Below, piece after piece: positions 24,270-33,075 of a stretch of 36,552 nucleotides of DNA. The stretch is from a bacterium. GTDB lineage: Bacteria > Cyanobacteriota > Vampirovibrionia > Gastranaerophilales > Gastranaerophilaceae. The position numbers and the translations under genes were made by a program. Numbering within the stretch: position 1 is the stretch's first letter; each line of letters starts with the position of its first letter. The stretch is from positions 1 to 36,552 of the forward strand of contig JAGAJM010000013.1 in NCBI GenBank assembly GCA_017626055.1, in the 5' to 3' direction. Under the pieces are notes generated by a model. It saw only the letters and a list, made by a program, of their open reading frames with translations, made no database searches and was not told the DNA's origin.

Positions 24270-25694
24270 ATGATTACTTTTGATATCGATACATTGGCAG
24301 CTTTTTTATGTGAACAAAAAAACTTCTTTTTAGGGGCTAGAATAAATAAAATTCAGCAACCAACAAGAAGAGAGTTTGTTTTTACTCTTAGAAATAATGG
24401 TGAAACTCGTCAGCTTTATGTAAATATCAACCCACAGTTTTATCATGTCTGCTTTATGAGTAAAGATAATTCTAGTAAAAGAGTTATTGAAATCCCTCAA
24501 AAGCCCCCAATGTTTTGTATGTTATTAAGAAAATATCTTGAAAATTCTCGCATAGCAAAAGTTAATCAACCAGATGGAGAGAGAATTTTAGAATTTTACA
24601 TTGAGACTTATAATGAAGTTGGTGAACAGATATATTTATGTCTTGCTTTTGAATTTATGGGTAAACATTCAAATGTTATTTTATATAACTACGATACAAA
24701 TTTAATTATCGGTTGTGCGCATAATGTTGGAGCTGAAAAAAGCCGAGAACGTGAAATCTTTGGAGGATTACCTTATATTTACCCTCCAAAGCAACTTAAA
24801 TTTGAGAAAAAATGGAATAGTTTGGTTGAGTCTAAACCAGAAGGTATTTCTGTAAATGATTTTATCGATGACTATTATTCAACCCACATTGCTAATGATA
24901 AATTTCGGGTTTTAAAATCTAACTATCGTTCTATAATTTCTCAAAAGTTAAAAAAAGTTTCAAAATCGTTAAAACAGATGGAATACAAACTTCAAAGCGA
25001 TTCGGATAGTGATAAGTATAGGCTTTGGGGAGATTTAATTATGGCAAATCTTTACCAGTTGAAAGATTTCACCTCTATTGTTTCTGTTTATGATTATGAA
25101 AATGAGAAACAAATTGAACTAAAACTTGATGAAACTAAGTCCCTAAAAGATAATGCTACTCAGTTTTATAAGTTGTACAATAAGGCAAAAACTGCCCGTA
25201 ATAAATTAACTGAACTTATTGATGAGTCAAAAGTTAAAAAAGAATATTTAGAACAAGTTTTGTATTCTATTGATAGTGCTAAAGTTATTGATGATTTATT
25301 TGAAATTTCGGCAGAAGTAATCGAAAATTCTGAGAAAAAAGAGTCAAAGAATAAAGTGTCTGAAATAATGATGATTGAAACGGAAGATGGCTCAAGAATT
25401 TATATTGGTAAAAATAACAAACAAAATGACTATATAATTTCGAAATTAGCAACAGAAGATGATTTTTGGTTCCACGTTCATAATTGTGCAGGTTCTCATA
25501 TTTTATTAAAATCACAAAATATTACAGATGAATTAATACTAAAATGTGCAAGATTAGCAAAAGAATATTCAAGTGTAAAAGATTCGTCTAAAATTGGTGT
25601 TATCTACACAAAACGTAAATATTTACGAAAACCCCCAGCTTCAGCTTTAGGTTATGTAACTTATAAAAACGAAAAAGAAATTGTATTAGATTAA
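24270..25694 (+). CDS. rqcH: Ribosome quality control protein RqcH (NFACT family)
   Basis: Binds obstructed 50S subunits and recruits tRNA-Ala to add C-terminal alanine tails for degradation. 474 residues, shorter than the ~570 of B. subtilis. The NFACT-N domain shows 'GARINKIQQP', 'PPMFCMLLRKYL' and 'MGKHSNVIL'; a coiled-coil middle follows (about 215-345); the C-terminal NFACT-R domain has 'DDFWFHVHNCAGSH'. In B. subtilis D97-R98 are essential; the equivalent here is E104-R105, so the acidic residue is conserved in charge only. The middle/HhH part seems reduced. No Shine-Dalgarno. Confidence 0.9.
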   Translation: MITFDIDTLAAFLCEQKNFFLGARINKIQQPTRREFVFTLRNNGETRQLYVNINPQFYHVCFMSKDNSSKRVIEIPQKPPMFCMLLRKYLENSRIAKVNQPDGERILEFYIETYNEVGEQIYLCLAFEFMGKHSNVILYNYDTNLIIGCAHNVGAEKSREREIFGGLPYIYPPKQLKFEKKWNSLVESKPEGISVNDFIDDYYSTHIANDKFRVLKSNYRSIISQKLKKVSKSLKQMEYKLQSDSDSDKYRLWGDLIMANLYQLKDFTSIVSVYDYENEKQIELKLDETKSLKDNATQFYKLYNKAKTARNKLTELIDESKVKKEYLEQVLYSIDSAKVIDDLFEISAEVIENSEKKESKNKVSEIMMIETEDGSRIYIGKNNKQNDYIISKLATEDDFWFHVHNCAGSHILLKSQNITDELILKCARLAKEYSSVKDSSKIGVIYTKRKYLRKPPASALGYVTYKNEKEIVLD

Positions 25695-25795
25695 CATTTG
25701 TTTACAATTAATCAATTTATGTATTAAAAAATACTTTATTAAAGCATAGGGTTATAGGTTAGTTATTTTAATATGTTTTAATAGGGGGTTATTTT

Positions 25796-26224
25796 ATGTC
25801 AATTAATTCTGTAGATGCTTTAACAAGTACACAGTATACTAAAAATGGTAATGCGTATCAATCTTGTAATACAGGAAAGAAGGTAGGTGCAGCTGTTGGG
25901 GCTGGTGTCGTTGCAGCTAGGACTGTTTCTCTTTTAAAGGATAAAGAAATGAAAGCCTATTTAAATTTATCTTGGAAAAATATTGCAAGTGATCCTTTGT
26001 CAAAGCTTTCTAAGGCTGTGGCAAAATATCCAAAATTATATAAAGCGGGTGTTGTTGGTATTGGTGCATCAATAGCATTATTGTTGTATGCTGGAATAGG
26101 AAAACTAATCGGACACGGTGTTGATAAGATTGTTGAAAATAAACGTGCCAAAGAAGCTGATGCACAAGCTGAACAAAAAGCTAGGGAAATTGAACTTACA
26201 AATAAGTTAGACATTTTGCTTTAA
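25796..26224 (+). CDS. Small uncharacterised membrane protein
   Basis: 142 residues, no family recognised. A serine/threonine/asparagine-rich tail (1-27) is followed by a glycine/alanine-rich hydrophobic segment (about 28-45), a second (84-106), and a highly charged helix (about 110-138, 'ENKRAKEADAQAEQKAREIE'). AGGGGG (25783-25788) is a good ribosome site. The layout resembles the 16274 protein, but the tail here lacks a clear F-x-G motif. It precedes rsmE by 56 nt and has no terminator after it. Confidence 0.65.
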   Translation: MSINSVDALTSTQYTKNGNAYQSCNTGKKVGAAVGAGVVAARTVSLLKDKEMKAYLNLSWKNIASDPLSKLSKAVAKYPKLYKAGVVGIGASIALLLYAGIGKLIGHGVDKIVENKRAKEADAQAEQKAREIELTNKLDILL

Positions 26225-26250
26225 TTAGAATAAATAACCTCAAAAATTTG

Positions 26251-26259
26251 TGGTATAAT
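26251..26259 (+). promoter_or_regulatory. Extended -10 promoter of the rsmE operon
   Basis: TGGTATAAT, an extended -10 (TGnTATAAT), 21 nt before ATG; no -35 is needed in this class. Confidence 0.6.
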
Positions 26260-26280
26260 TTCTCGTAACAGAGGTAAATT

Positions 26281-27024
26281 ATGCCACATTTTTTCATTAA
26301 TTCAAAACAAGTAGTAAATAATGTTGTTGAAGTTTCTGATAAGGAAAATTATCAACATATCGCCAAATCTTTAAGAGCAAGAGTTGGTGAAACTTTGTTA
26401 TTGATTGATGAAAATCAAATCCAATATGAAACAACAATTAGTGAAATTACTAATTCGAAAGTATTGGCAAATGTTGATAATTCTTACCAATCTAAGAGAT
26501 TTTTAGATTTTGAACTTTATTTGGCACAAAGTCCTCTACGTTCAGATGCGCAAAATTTAATAATTGAAAAGGCAACAGAACTAGGTGTTGCTGGGGTTTA
26601 TCCAATTATGACAGATAATTGTTCTTTGAATAAATCTGTTGTTGAAAAGAAAGTGCCAAAATGGCAACGAGTTATGTATGAATCATCAAAACAATGTGAG
26701 CGAGCAGTTGTTCCAACTTGTTATGATGCGACAAGTTTAGAAAAAGTTCTATCTGAAAATTCTTTTGATAAAGTTATAGTTTTTTGTGAAAGAATTGCCG
26801 ATAAAACTATAAGAGAATCCTTTAAAGAAAAACCTATTAAAAAGGGCGATAAAGTCCTTGTTGTGATTGGACCAGAGGGTGGTTTTTCTCAAAAAGAATT
26901 TGATAGTTTTAAAGAAAAATCATTAGAGATGCTAACTTTAGGTGATTTGATTTTGAGAGCAGAAACTGCAGTAGTTGTGGCGTTAGGAAATGTTATCTAT
27001 GAATATTCAAACTTTAACAGATAA
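26281..27024 (+). CDS. rsmE: 16S rRNA m3U1498 methyltransferase
   Basis: SPOUT-class methyltransferase acting on U1498 of 16S rRNA in the 30S subunit. 247 residues, normal. An N-terminal PUA-like domain (to ~70) precedes the knotted SAM-binding domain: 'EKATELGV' (96-103), 'IGPEGGFS' (196-203) and 'LGDLILRAETAVVVAL' (220-235). AGAGGT precedes ATG. Its end overlaps the start of the next gene by about 26 nt, a sign of co-transcription. Confidence 0.95.
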   Translation: MPHFFINSKQVVNNVVEVSDKENYQHIAKSLRARVGETLLLIDENQIQYETTISEITNSKVLANVDNSYQSKRFLDFELYLAQSPLRSDAQNLIIEKATELGVAGVYPIMTDNCSLNKSVVEKKVPKWQRVMYESSKQCERAVVPTCYDATSLEKVLSENSFDKVIVFCERIADKTIRESFKEKPIKKGDKVLVVIGPEGGFSQKEFDSFKEKSLEMLTLGDLILRAETAVVVALGNVIYEYSNFNR

Positions 27025-28408
27025 AATAAATAACGATGCAATATTGAATAATTTGGTTAGTTTTTTACCTAATCAAATATATCTTGTTGGGGGTTCTGTT
27101 CGTGATGCTTTTTTAGGTAAAGATTTTGTTGATAGAGATTTGATTGTAGCCGATTGTGATGCAAGAGATTTTTCATTGCAAGTTGCACAATTTTTTAATG
27201 GAACGTTTATTCCACTTGATGAGGAAAATAAAATTTATCGTATTGTTTTAGAAGACAAAGTTAATTATCTTGATATCACAAATCCTATTGGTGGAAATCT
27301 TGCAGATGATATATTGCGTCGAGATTTGACAATAAATGCGGTTGTTGTTGATGTTAGAACTGGTGATGTGCCAGATTTTTGTGCAGAATTTATTCAAGAT
27401 ATTGAAAATAAAATTATTCGAGGAATAAAAGACGAAAACTTTGTTGATGATCCTTTGAGATTATTAAGAGTTTTTAGATTTTATTCACTTTTAGGTTTTG
27501 ATATTGATAATTCATTGCTTGACATCATTAAAAAATATGCCAATTTGATTGAGCAACCAGCAAAAGAGCGTGTTCAATATGAATTGATGAAATTATTTAG
27601 CGGGAATTTTGCTCATCAATCTCTTTTGAAAATGGATGAATGTGGACTTCTTGAATTATTGTTTCCTTTTGTCAAAGAATTGAAACAAGTCCCACCAAAT
27701 CTTCATCATCATTTAGATTTGTTTAACCATTCAATTGAAACAGTTAAGCAAGTTGGTTTGATGTATGAGAATTCCTCTGATGCTGTTAAGCAACATATGG
27801 ATAAAGTTGATTTTGGAGGTTTTTCAAGACTTGCACATTTAAGATTATCTGCTTTTATGCACGATATAGGAAAGTTTTCGACTTGGACAATTGAAGAAGA
27901 TACAAATCGTCACAGATTTATCAAACATGAAGATGTTGGAGCAAAAATGAGTGTTCCTATTCTTAAATCTATGTGTTTTTCTAATAAACAAATCGACTAT
28001 GTATCATATATTATAAAAAAACATATGTATCCAACTGCAGTTGTTTCTGCGCCTGATATGAATGAAAAAGTTATGATGCGTTATGTTCGCAAATCTGAAG
28101 ATAATGCAATTGATAACATTTTAATTGCAAAAGCTGATAGATTGTCCGCATTAGGTCCAGAGATTACGGAAGAAATTGTAAATGAAAATATTTCATCTTT
28201 GAATAAACTTCTTGAATTTTATTTGGATGCTAAAGAAACTTTGCAGCCTCTGTCAAAATTATTAGATGGTAATGAAGTTATGCAAATTCTAAATATTAAA
28301 CCATCTCCACGTTTAGGCGAAGTGTTAGAAGCTTTACAGGAAGCTCAAATTTCTGGTGATATTTTAACTAAAGACGATGCTATAAAATTTGTAAAATCTT
28401 TAAAATAA
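26999..28408 (+). CDS. cca: tRNA nucleotidyltransferase (CCA-adding family) with HD domain
   Basis: Adds or repairs the 3' CCA of tRNA. 469 residues from the ATG at 26999 (an ATG three codons earlier is possible). The head domain has 'GGSVRDAFLG' (31-40) and metal-binding D45 and D47 ('DRD'), then 'RRDLTINAVVVD'. The C-terminal part is an HD phosphohydrolase domain ('FMHDIGKF', later 'HEDVG' and 'KKHM'). Some relatives split CC- and A-addition or act as poly(A) polymerases; sequence inspection cannot decide. It overlaps rsmE and precedes the AsmA gene. Confidence 0.88.
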   Translation: MNIQTLTDKINNDAILNNLVSFLPNQIYLVGGSVRDAFLGKDFVDRDLIVADCDARDFSLQVAQFFNGTFIPLDEENKIYRIVLEDKVNYLDITNPIGGNLADDILRRDLTINAVVVDVRTGDVPDFCAEFIQDIENKIIRGIKDENFVDDPLRLLRVFRFYSLLGFDIDNSLLDIIKKYANLIEQPAKERVQYELMKLFSGNFAHQSLLKMDECGLLELLFPFVKELKQVPPNLHHHLDLFNHSIETVKQVGLMYENSSDAVKQHMDKVDFGGFSRLAHLRLSAFMHDIGKFSTWTIEEDTNRHRFIKHEDVGAKMSVPILKSMCFSNKQIDYVSYIIKKHMYPTAVVSAPDMNEKVMMRYVRKSEDNAIDNILIAKADRLSALGPEITEEIVNENISSLNKLLEFYLDAKETLQPLSKLLDGNEVMQILNIKPSPRLGEVLEALQEAQISGDILTKDDAIKFVKSLK

Positions 28409-28430
28409 TTAGTCTGGAGTTCTCGTTTTG

Positions 28431-28439
28431 TGATAAAAT
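28431..28439 (+). promoter_or_regulatory. Extended -10 promoter before the AsmA-like gene
   Basis: TGATAAAAT, an extended -10, 31 nt before ATG; GTTGAGGTAGGG is the ribosome site. Confidence 0.45.
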
Positions 28440-28470
28440 AATCTTATACAGAAAATGTTGAGGTAGGGTT

Positions 28471-31400
28471 ATGAGTAATAAATTAAAAAGATTTGGTATT
28501 ATCACTGGTTATACCTTGTTAGGTTTGTATGTGCTATTTTTAGCATTACCTTTGGTCTTATCACCAATTGCAAATTCTTATAAAGGTGATATTGAAAAAA
28601 TAGTAAAAGAGTCAACTGGATTTGAGACTAAGGTTGATAAAATTTCTGTTGTAACATCTTGGAATTTGTCGGCGGGTGCTAAAGTTGGTGAAATTTCATT
28701 ATCTCTACCAAATTCTAAAGCCCCATTTTTCTCAGCTAAAAATGTTGGGGGTAAATTAGCATTACTTCCTATTTTTGCTCGTAAAATTCGTATCGATAGT
28801 GTTTTTGCGGATGATATTACCGCAGATATTGCTATAAAAAAAGATGGAAATTTGTTGTTACTTGATTATTTGCCAGATTCTGAAGGTAAAAAAGAAGTTT
28901 CTAGCGAACCTATGACATTGCCTCTAGGTATAAAATTATCTAATCATTTACCTAATGTTAGTGTTAAATCTTACAAATTTGGGGTTTCAGATGTTGTCAC
29001 AAATAAATCCTATTTTGTTGATGGTTCGAATTTAAAAGTTTCTGATTTTGTTTTGGATAAGAAAGTTAAATTTTCAACAAATGGTAGTGTTGTATTCGAT
29101 GAATCTGTAATTTCAAATTATGATGTAAAAGTTTCTAATAACATAATGCCAAGTATTCAATTACACGATTTGGTATTCCCAGAAAAAATAGAAGTTGCTT
29201 CGGATAACCAATCTAATACAACTCAAGAATTTGTTATGCCGTTTAATGTTATTGATGTTTTAAATGGAATAAAACAAAATCAATTTAGTTCAAATCTTGT
29301 AGCAGATATTAAAACATCTGGCACATTCAAGAACCCAAAAGTTGATGGTGCATTAAAGGTTAGCGAGATGACTGTTGCCGTTGATGGTAAAAAGCTTCCT
29401 GAAAGTTATTTTGATATGAAGTTTAAAGGTAGTAAAACAGTTATTGATTCTATAATGTATTCATCATTTGATAAATCTGAAAACACTCAAATTATTGGGG
29501 AATTGGCTGGTGGTAAAAAACCTTCAGTTGATATGACTTTCCGTTCAAATGCTAAGTTCAACAATTTGTTCAGACTTGTAGATAGTATTGCGGAATCTTT
29601 TGGGTATAAAGACTTTGAAACATTAACTGCAACTGGTGGATTTGATGCTGATTTTAATGTGAAATCTGATTTGAAAAGAGTAAATTCTGAAGGGTATTTT
29701 AAAGTTGCGCCATCATCAATCTCTTACGCATTATATAATGTTAAAATTGATGATATTAAAGCTGATGTTGATTTGAATAATAATAATGTAATTATCAAAG
29801 ATGCAGGATTTTCAATTCTTGGTCATCCATTAAAATTGACTGGTTCAATTTTAGCAGATTCTACAACGGATTTGAAACTTACAGCGGATAATTTATCTTT
29901 GAAAGGTTTAATTGCCGCTTGTGGTCAGATGGCGTTGTTGAAAGACAACGATATTAAAAGTGGTTCAGTTTCAATGAACGCAAATGTTAAGGGTAAATTG
30001 AATTCGATCAAGCCAGAGTTAGTTGCAAGTGTAGATGTTTTGAATTTGTATAACAAGCCTGCTCAATTATCTGTTAGTTTGAATAAGGCAGAAGTTATTG
30101 CAAATTACGATGGCAAAACTGCAGGTGGAGAGGTTAATGTTAATTCCTTAAGTCTTGTTCATCCAATGTCAAAAATTTCTGTTCCAACTACAAAAATTGT
30201 TATTGACCCTAAGAATATTAATATTAAAGATTCATATCTTATGTTTAATAATTCAAGAATTGATATTACTGGTATTGTGACTAATTATCTATCTGATAAG
30301 TTGCATATGGATTTAAAAGCTGCTGGTAATTTAAAATCAAATGATGTAGCAACTTTATTACCAAAAGAATTTAGAGATTTAATTGCTTATAAAGGTCAAA
30401 TGCCATTGAGTATTGTTGTTGATGGTAATACTAAAGTTCAAAATATCAAAGTTAATTTAGAGGCTGATCCAAATAATTACATTGCATTGGCTGATGTTGA
30501 TTTGTTAAAAGGTCAAAAAACAAAAATTCATTCGAATATTGAAATCATTGGGGATACCTTGAATTTAACAAATACAGGTATTTCAAATAATAAAACTTCA
30601 ATTGCAAAATTAAGTGGTAACATTACAAAATTGTACACTTCGCCGACTCTGAATTTGAATTTATCAATACCTAGTTTGGTTTCATTCCCAATTTGGGGTG
30701 TTCCAAATTCTAATATGTCAGCAAATGGTACAGTCGCAATTGTAGGTTCTGCTTTAAATCCGCAAATGAGAGGTACTGTTAATGTTACAGATATTTCGAT
30801 GACTGATTTCTTATTTAAAATGAGTGATTTAGTTGTTGATTTGGCTGGTCCAATTTTAAATGGTGTGGCTTCCTTAAAAGAATTTAAAGTTGGTGGAATT
30901 GTTGCAACTGATATTACAGGTAATGTATCGTTAAAAGATTATACAAAATTATATTTGACAGATTTAGCAGGAAAAGCTTTTGATGGCAATTTAAAGGGTA
31001 AATTATCTTATGATATTATGACTTCTAAAATTGCGCTAGAGATGTCTGGTGACAAATTGAATTCCACAAAAGCGGTTCAAGGTGCAGTAGGTATTCCAAA
31101 TGCATTAACTGGGGTTCTTGATTTTGGAACCAAACTTACAATGCAAGGGATTACAGATAAAGAAATCATTCAATCAATGGCTGGTAATGTCGATTTTAAT
31201 ATTGGTGAAGGTAGATTTATTAGTATTGGTCGTCTTGAAAATCTTGTGGCTGCACAAAACGTATCATCAAATTCAATTTTAAAGGCTGCGATTTCAGCTT
31301 TATCTTCGCTTCAAGTTATTCAAGAGGCTGATAAATATAAATATATTGAAGGTAAGTTAATTTTAGGTAAGGGTAGCGCTAATATTTCTAAAATTGATGT

Positions 31401-31929
31401 TGTTGGTCCGCTAATGGCATATCATGTTACTGGTAAATATAATATTTTACCAAATACTGCTGATTTATTAATTTTAGGAAGACTTGATTCTAAAGTTGTT
31501 TCTGTTTTGGGGCCATTAGGTGAACTTTCAGCTGACAAATTGCTTGCATACATTCCAAAATTTGGAGCCGCTACTTCAAGTATTTTAGGACAACTTACTG
31601 CAAATCCTGAAAAAGAAAATACTGCAGCAATTCCTGCGCTAAGTTCTGGTAGCGATGCTTATAAGGATTTCAAAGTTGAGTTTGTGGGTTCAGCAGCTAG
31701 TGCATCATCTGTAAGAAGTTTTAAATGGTTATCAGTTTGTGATACTTCTGAAATTGATATTAAACAAGAGTTGAAAGACGCTCAAGAAGCTGTTAAAAAT
31801 ACTGTAAAATCATTTAAAGATGCGTTTAGTCAAGCGAAATCAGATGCTCAAGCTGCAAAAGAAAGTAGCAAACAAAGTGCAGAAAATTTGAAAAACTTAT
31901 TTAAAGGTGTTTTGAAAAACGCACAATAA
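28471..31929 (+). CDS. AsmA-family protein (bridge-like lipid transport)
   Basis: 1152 residues. An N-terminal membrane anchor (about 9-30) is followed by the AsmA start pattern ('LSPIANSYKGDIEKIVKEST', then 'VGEISLSLPN', 'FSAKNVGGKLALLPIFARKI' in substance), a very long periplasmic stretch of beta-rich repeats, and an AsmA-C-like part ('IGEGRFISIGRL'). It ends with an amphipathic lysine/alanine-rich helix (about 1095-1152). AsmA/TamB-like proteins span the periplasm and move phospholipids to the outer membrane or affect its assembly, fitting the LPS genes at the left. Exact subfamily (YhdP, YicH, TamB) is not resolved. Its stop is 1 nt from the convergent gene's stop. Confidence 0.82.
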   Translation: MSNKLKRFGIITGYTLLGLYVLFLALPLVLSPIANSYKGDIEKIVKESTGFETKVDKISVVTSWNLSAGAKVGEISLSLPNSKAPFFSAKNVGGKLALLPIFARKIRIDSVFADDITADIAIKKDGNLLLLDYLPDSEGKKEVSSEPMTLPLGIKLSNHLPNVSVKSYKFGVSDVVTNKSYFVDGSNLKVSDFVLDKKVKFSTNGSVVFDESVISNYDVKVSNNIMPSIQLHDLVFPEKIEVASDNQSNTTQEFVMPFNVIDVLNGIKQNQFSSNLVADIKTSGTFKNPKVDGALKVSEMTVAVDGKKLPESYFDMKFKGSKTVIDSIMYSSFDKSENTQIIGELAGGKKPSVDMTFRSNAKFNNLFRLVDSIAESFGYKDFETLTATGGFDADFNVKSDLKRVNSEGYFKVAPSSISYALYNVKIDDIKADVDLNNNNVIIKDAGFSILGHPLKLTGSILADSTTDLKLTADNLSLKGLIAACGQMALLKDNDIKSGSVSMNANVKGKLNSIKPELVASVDVLNLYNKPAQLSVSLNKAEVIANYDGKTAGGEVNVNSLSLVHPMSKISVPTTKIVIDPKNINIKDSYLMFNNSRIDITGIVTNYLSDKLHMDLKAAGNLKSNDVATLLPKEFRDLIAYKGQMPLSIVVDGNTKVQNIKVNLEADPNNYIALADVDLLKGQKTKIHSNIEIIGDTLNLTNTGISNNKTSIAKLSGNITKLYTSPTLNLNLSIPSLVSFPIWGVPNSNMSANGTVAIVGSALNPQMRGTVNVTDISMTDFLFKMSDLVVDLAGPILNGVASLKEFKVGGIVATDITGNVSLKDYTKLYLTDLAGKAFDGNLKGKLSYDIMTSKIALEMSGDKLNSTKAVQGAVGIPNALTGVLDFGTKLTMQGITDKEIIQSMAGNVDFNIGEGRFISIGRLENLVAAQNVSSNSILKAAISALSSLQVIQEADKYKYIEGKLILGKGSANISKIDVVGPLMAYHVTGKYNILPNTADLLILGRLDSKVVSVLGPLGELSADKLLAYIPKFGAATSSILGQLTANPEKENTAAIPALSSGSDAYKDFKVEFVGSAASASSVRSFKWLSVCDTSEIDIKQELKDAQEAVKNTVKSFKDAFSQAKSDAQAAKESSKQSAENLKNLFKGVLKNAQ

Positions 31930-31930
31930 G

Positions 31931-32911
31931 TTATAATATGCAGGCTAAAACCATTAATAATATAGTGCCGATTTGAAAGGCTGTACCAAGATTTCGACCG
32001 ATTTTGTTACTGTCATATCGGCTTGCGGATTTTTGAGCGTTTATTGCGCTAGATAGCCTTGCAATTCTGTCTTCATCGCTATCGTTAGTGAAACTTGTAC
32101 CAAATACGCTTGATTCTACCCTAGATAGTCTTGCGTGCATTGGTTCGTTTTCGTATTTTTGATTGTATAAACTTTTTTCTATTGTTGAAATGTTTAATTT
32201 TTTTGAGGGTTTGAATATATTACGGCTAGGGGAATATTCGTCGTATTCATCATAACTATTAAAACCATAATTATTCATCGAATTCCTTTGATTGTACGCA
32301 TCATAATCAAATTCATCTTCGTATCGGTCAAGATGGTAATCTTCATCTAGTCTGTTTATATTTCCGTTATAAAAATCGTTTTCTTGTTTTGCGATTTGGT
32401 TATCCATAAAATTTTTTGGTTTAATTTCGGCTTTAAGTCTGTCAACTCTAGTTGATAAATCTTCATTTTCATATGCTTTCCCAAAAGTTTTCTTTTCTAG
32501 GTTTGTAAGTCTTGTTCTTATGTTTTGATCTTTGAATTCTTTTTTGAATACTTGTTGTTCTAGTTCATCTATCGCTGGGTATTGGATTTTTGTAGCTTCA
32601 ACTGGTTCTTTCGCAAACACCCAGGAATCCTCGGGCTCAGCGAAAGTATCTTCTTTTGGTTCTATTTCTTTTCCCATCATATCTGCAGATAAATCCTTTC
32701 TTAGCTTTGCAACTCGTGTAGAAATTTGTCCGCTAGAACTTTTACCATAAACGTTTTCTTCAATTCTTTTTATTCGGTTTTCTTCTTGTTCATTTGTGTA
32801 TGTATATCCAAAAATCGAATTTTCGATTTTATCTAAAATAGCATTATTGGGTCCTGCAATTGCACATTCACTACAAATTAAAATTGCGAATAATAGAATA
32901 AGGTTTCTCAT
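31931..32911 (-). CDS. Exported protein with three internal repeats and a C-terminal anchor
   Basis: 326 residues. A signal peptide (about 1-19, cleavage after 'AIA') is followed by three ~50-residue repeats at about 26-74, 114-163 and 241-290. Each repeat has two halves of the form (I/L)E-x-x-(V/I/L)(F/Y)-x-x-x-(F/Y) ... R(L/I/V)-x-x-L. Between repeats 2 and 3 is an Asp/Tyr/Asn-rich linker (about 178-232). A hydrophobic C-terminal helix (about 311-326) could anchor it. Similar 'LE...FG...RL' repeats occur in cyanobacterial and melainabacterial proteins of unknown function. AAGGAG precedes ATG. Envelope location is inferred. Confidence 0.72.
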   Translation of the reverse strand: MRNLILLFAILICSECAIAGPNNAILDKIENSIFGYTYTNEQEENRIKRIEENVYGKSSSGQISTRVAKLRKDLSADMMGKEIEPKEDTFAEPEDSWVFAKEPVEATKIQYPAIDELEQQVFKKEFKDQNIRTRLTNLEKKTFGKAYENEDLSTRVDRLKAEIKPKNFMDNQIAKQENDFYNGNINRLDEDYHLDRYEDEFDYDAYNQRNSMNNYGFNSYDEYDEYSPSRNIFKPSKKLNISTIEKSLYNQKYENEPMHARLSRVESSVFGTSFTNDSDEDRIARLSSAINAQKSASRYDSNKIGRNLGTAFQIGTILLMVLACIL

Positions 32912-33014
32912 AATTAAAACTCCTTAGAGTTAGAATAAAATTTTTTTATAATCAAACCTATTCAACGATTTTGGGGTTTTTAGAAAGATAATTTTTAGGC
33001 ATTTTATCTAAAAC

Positions 33015-33048
33015 AAAAGTCCTATAATTTTGTTTTTATAGGACTTTT
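33015..33048 (-). terminator. Intrinsic terminator of the nifU-nifS operon
   Basis: A perfect 12-bp stem (33015-33026 with 33037-33048) ends in CTTTTGTTTTAG on the - strand. Confidence 0.9.
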
Positions 33049-33075
33049 AGTTTAGTTTACTTGTAGAATTTAAAT

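Noticed and set aside
26799..26806. GCCGATAA inside rsmE
   Set aside because: It lies within a clearly coding stretch (ADK codons), no TAAA stands at 14-16 bases upstream, and no gene start follows.
32958..33002. Fourteen-residue frame on the - strand between nifS and the repeat protein
   Set aside because: No Shine-Dalgarno and it starts right after the nifS terminator; no hydrophobic or conserved character.
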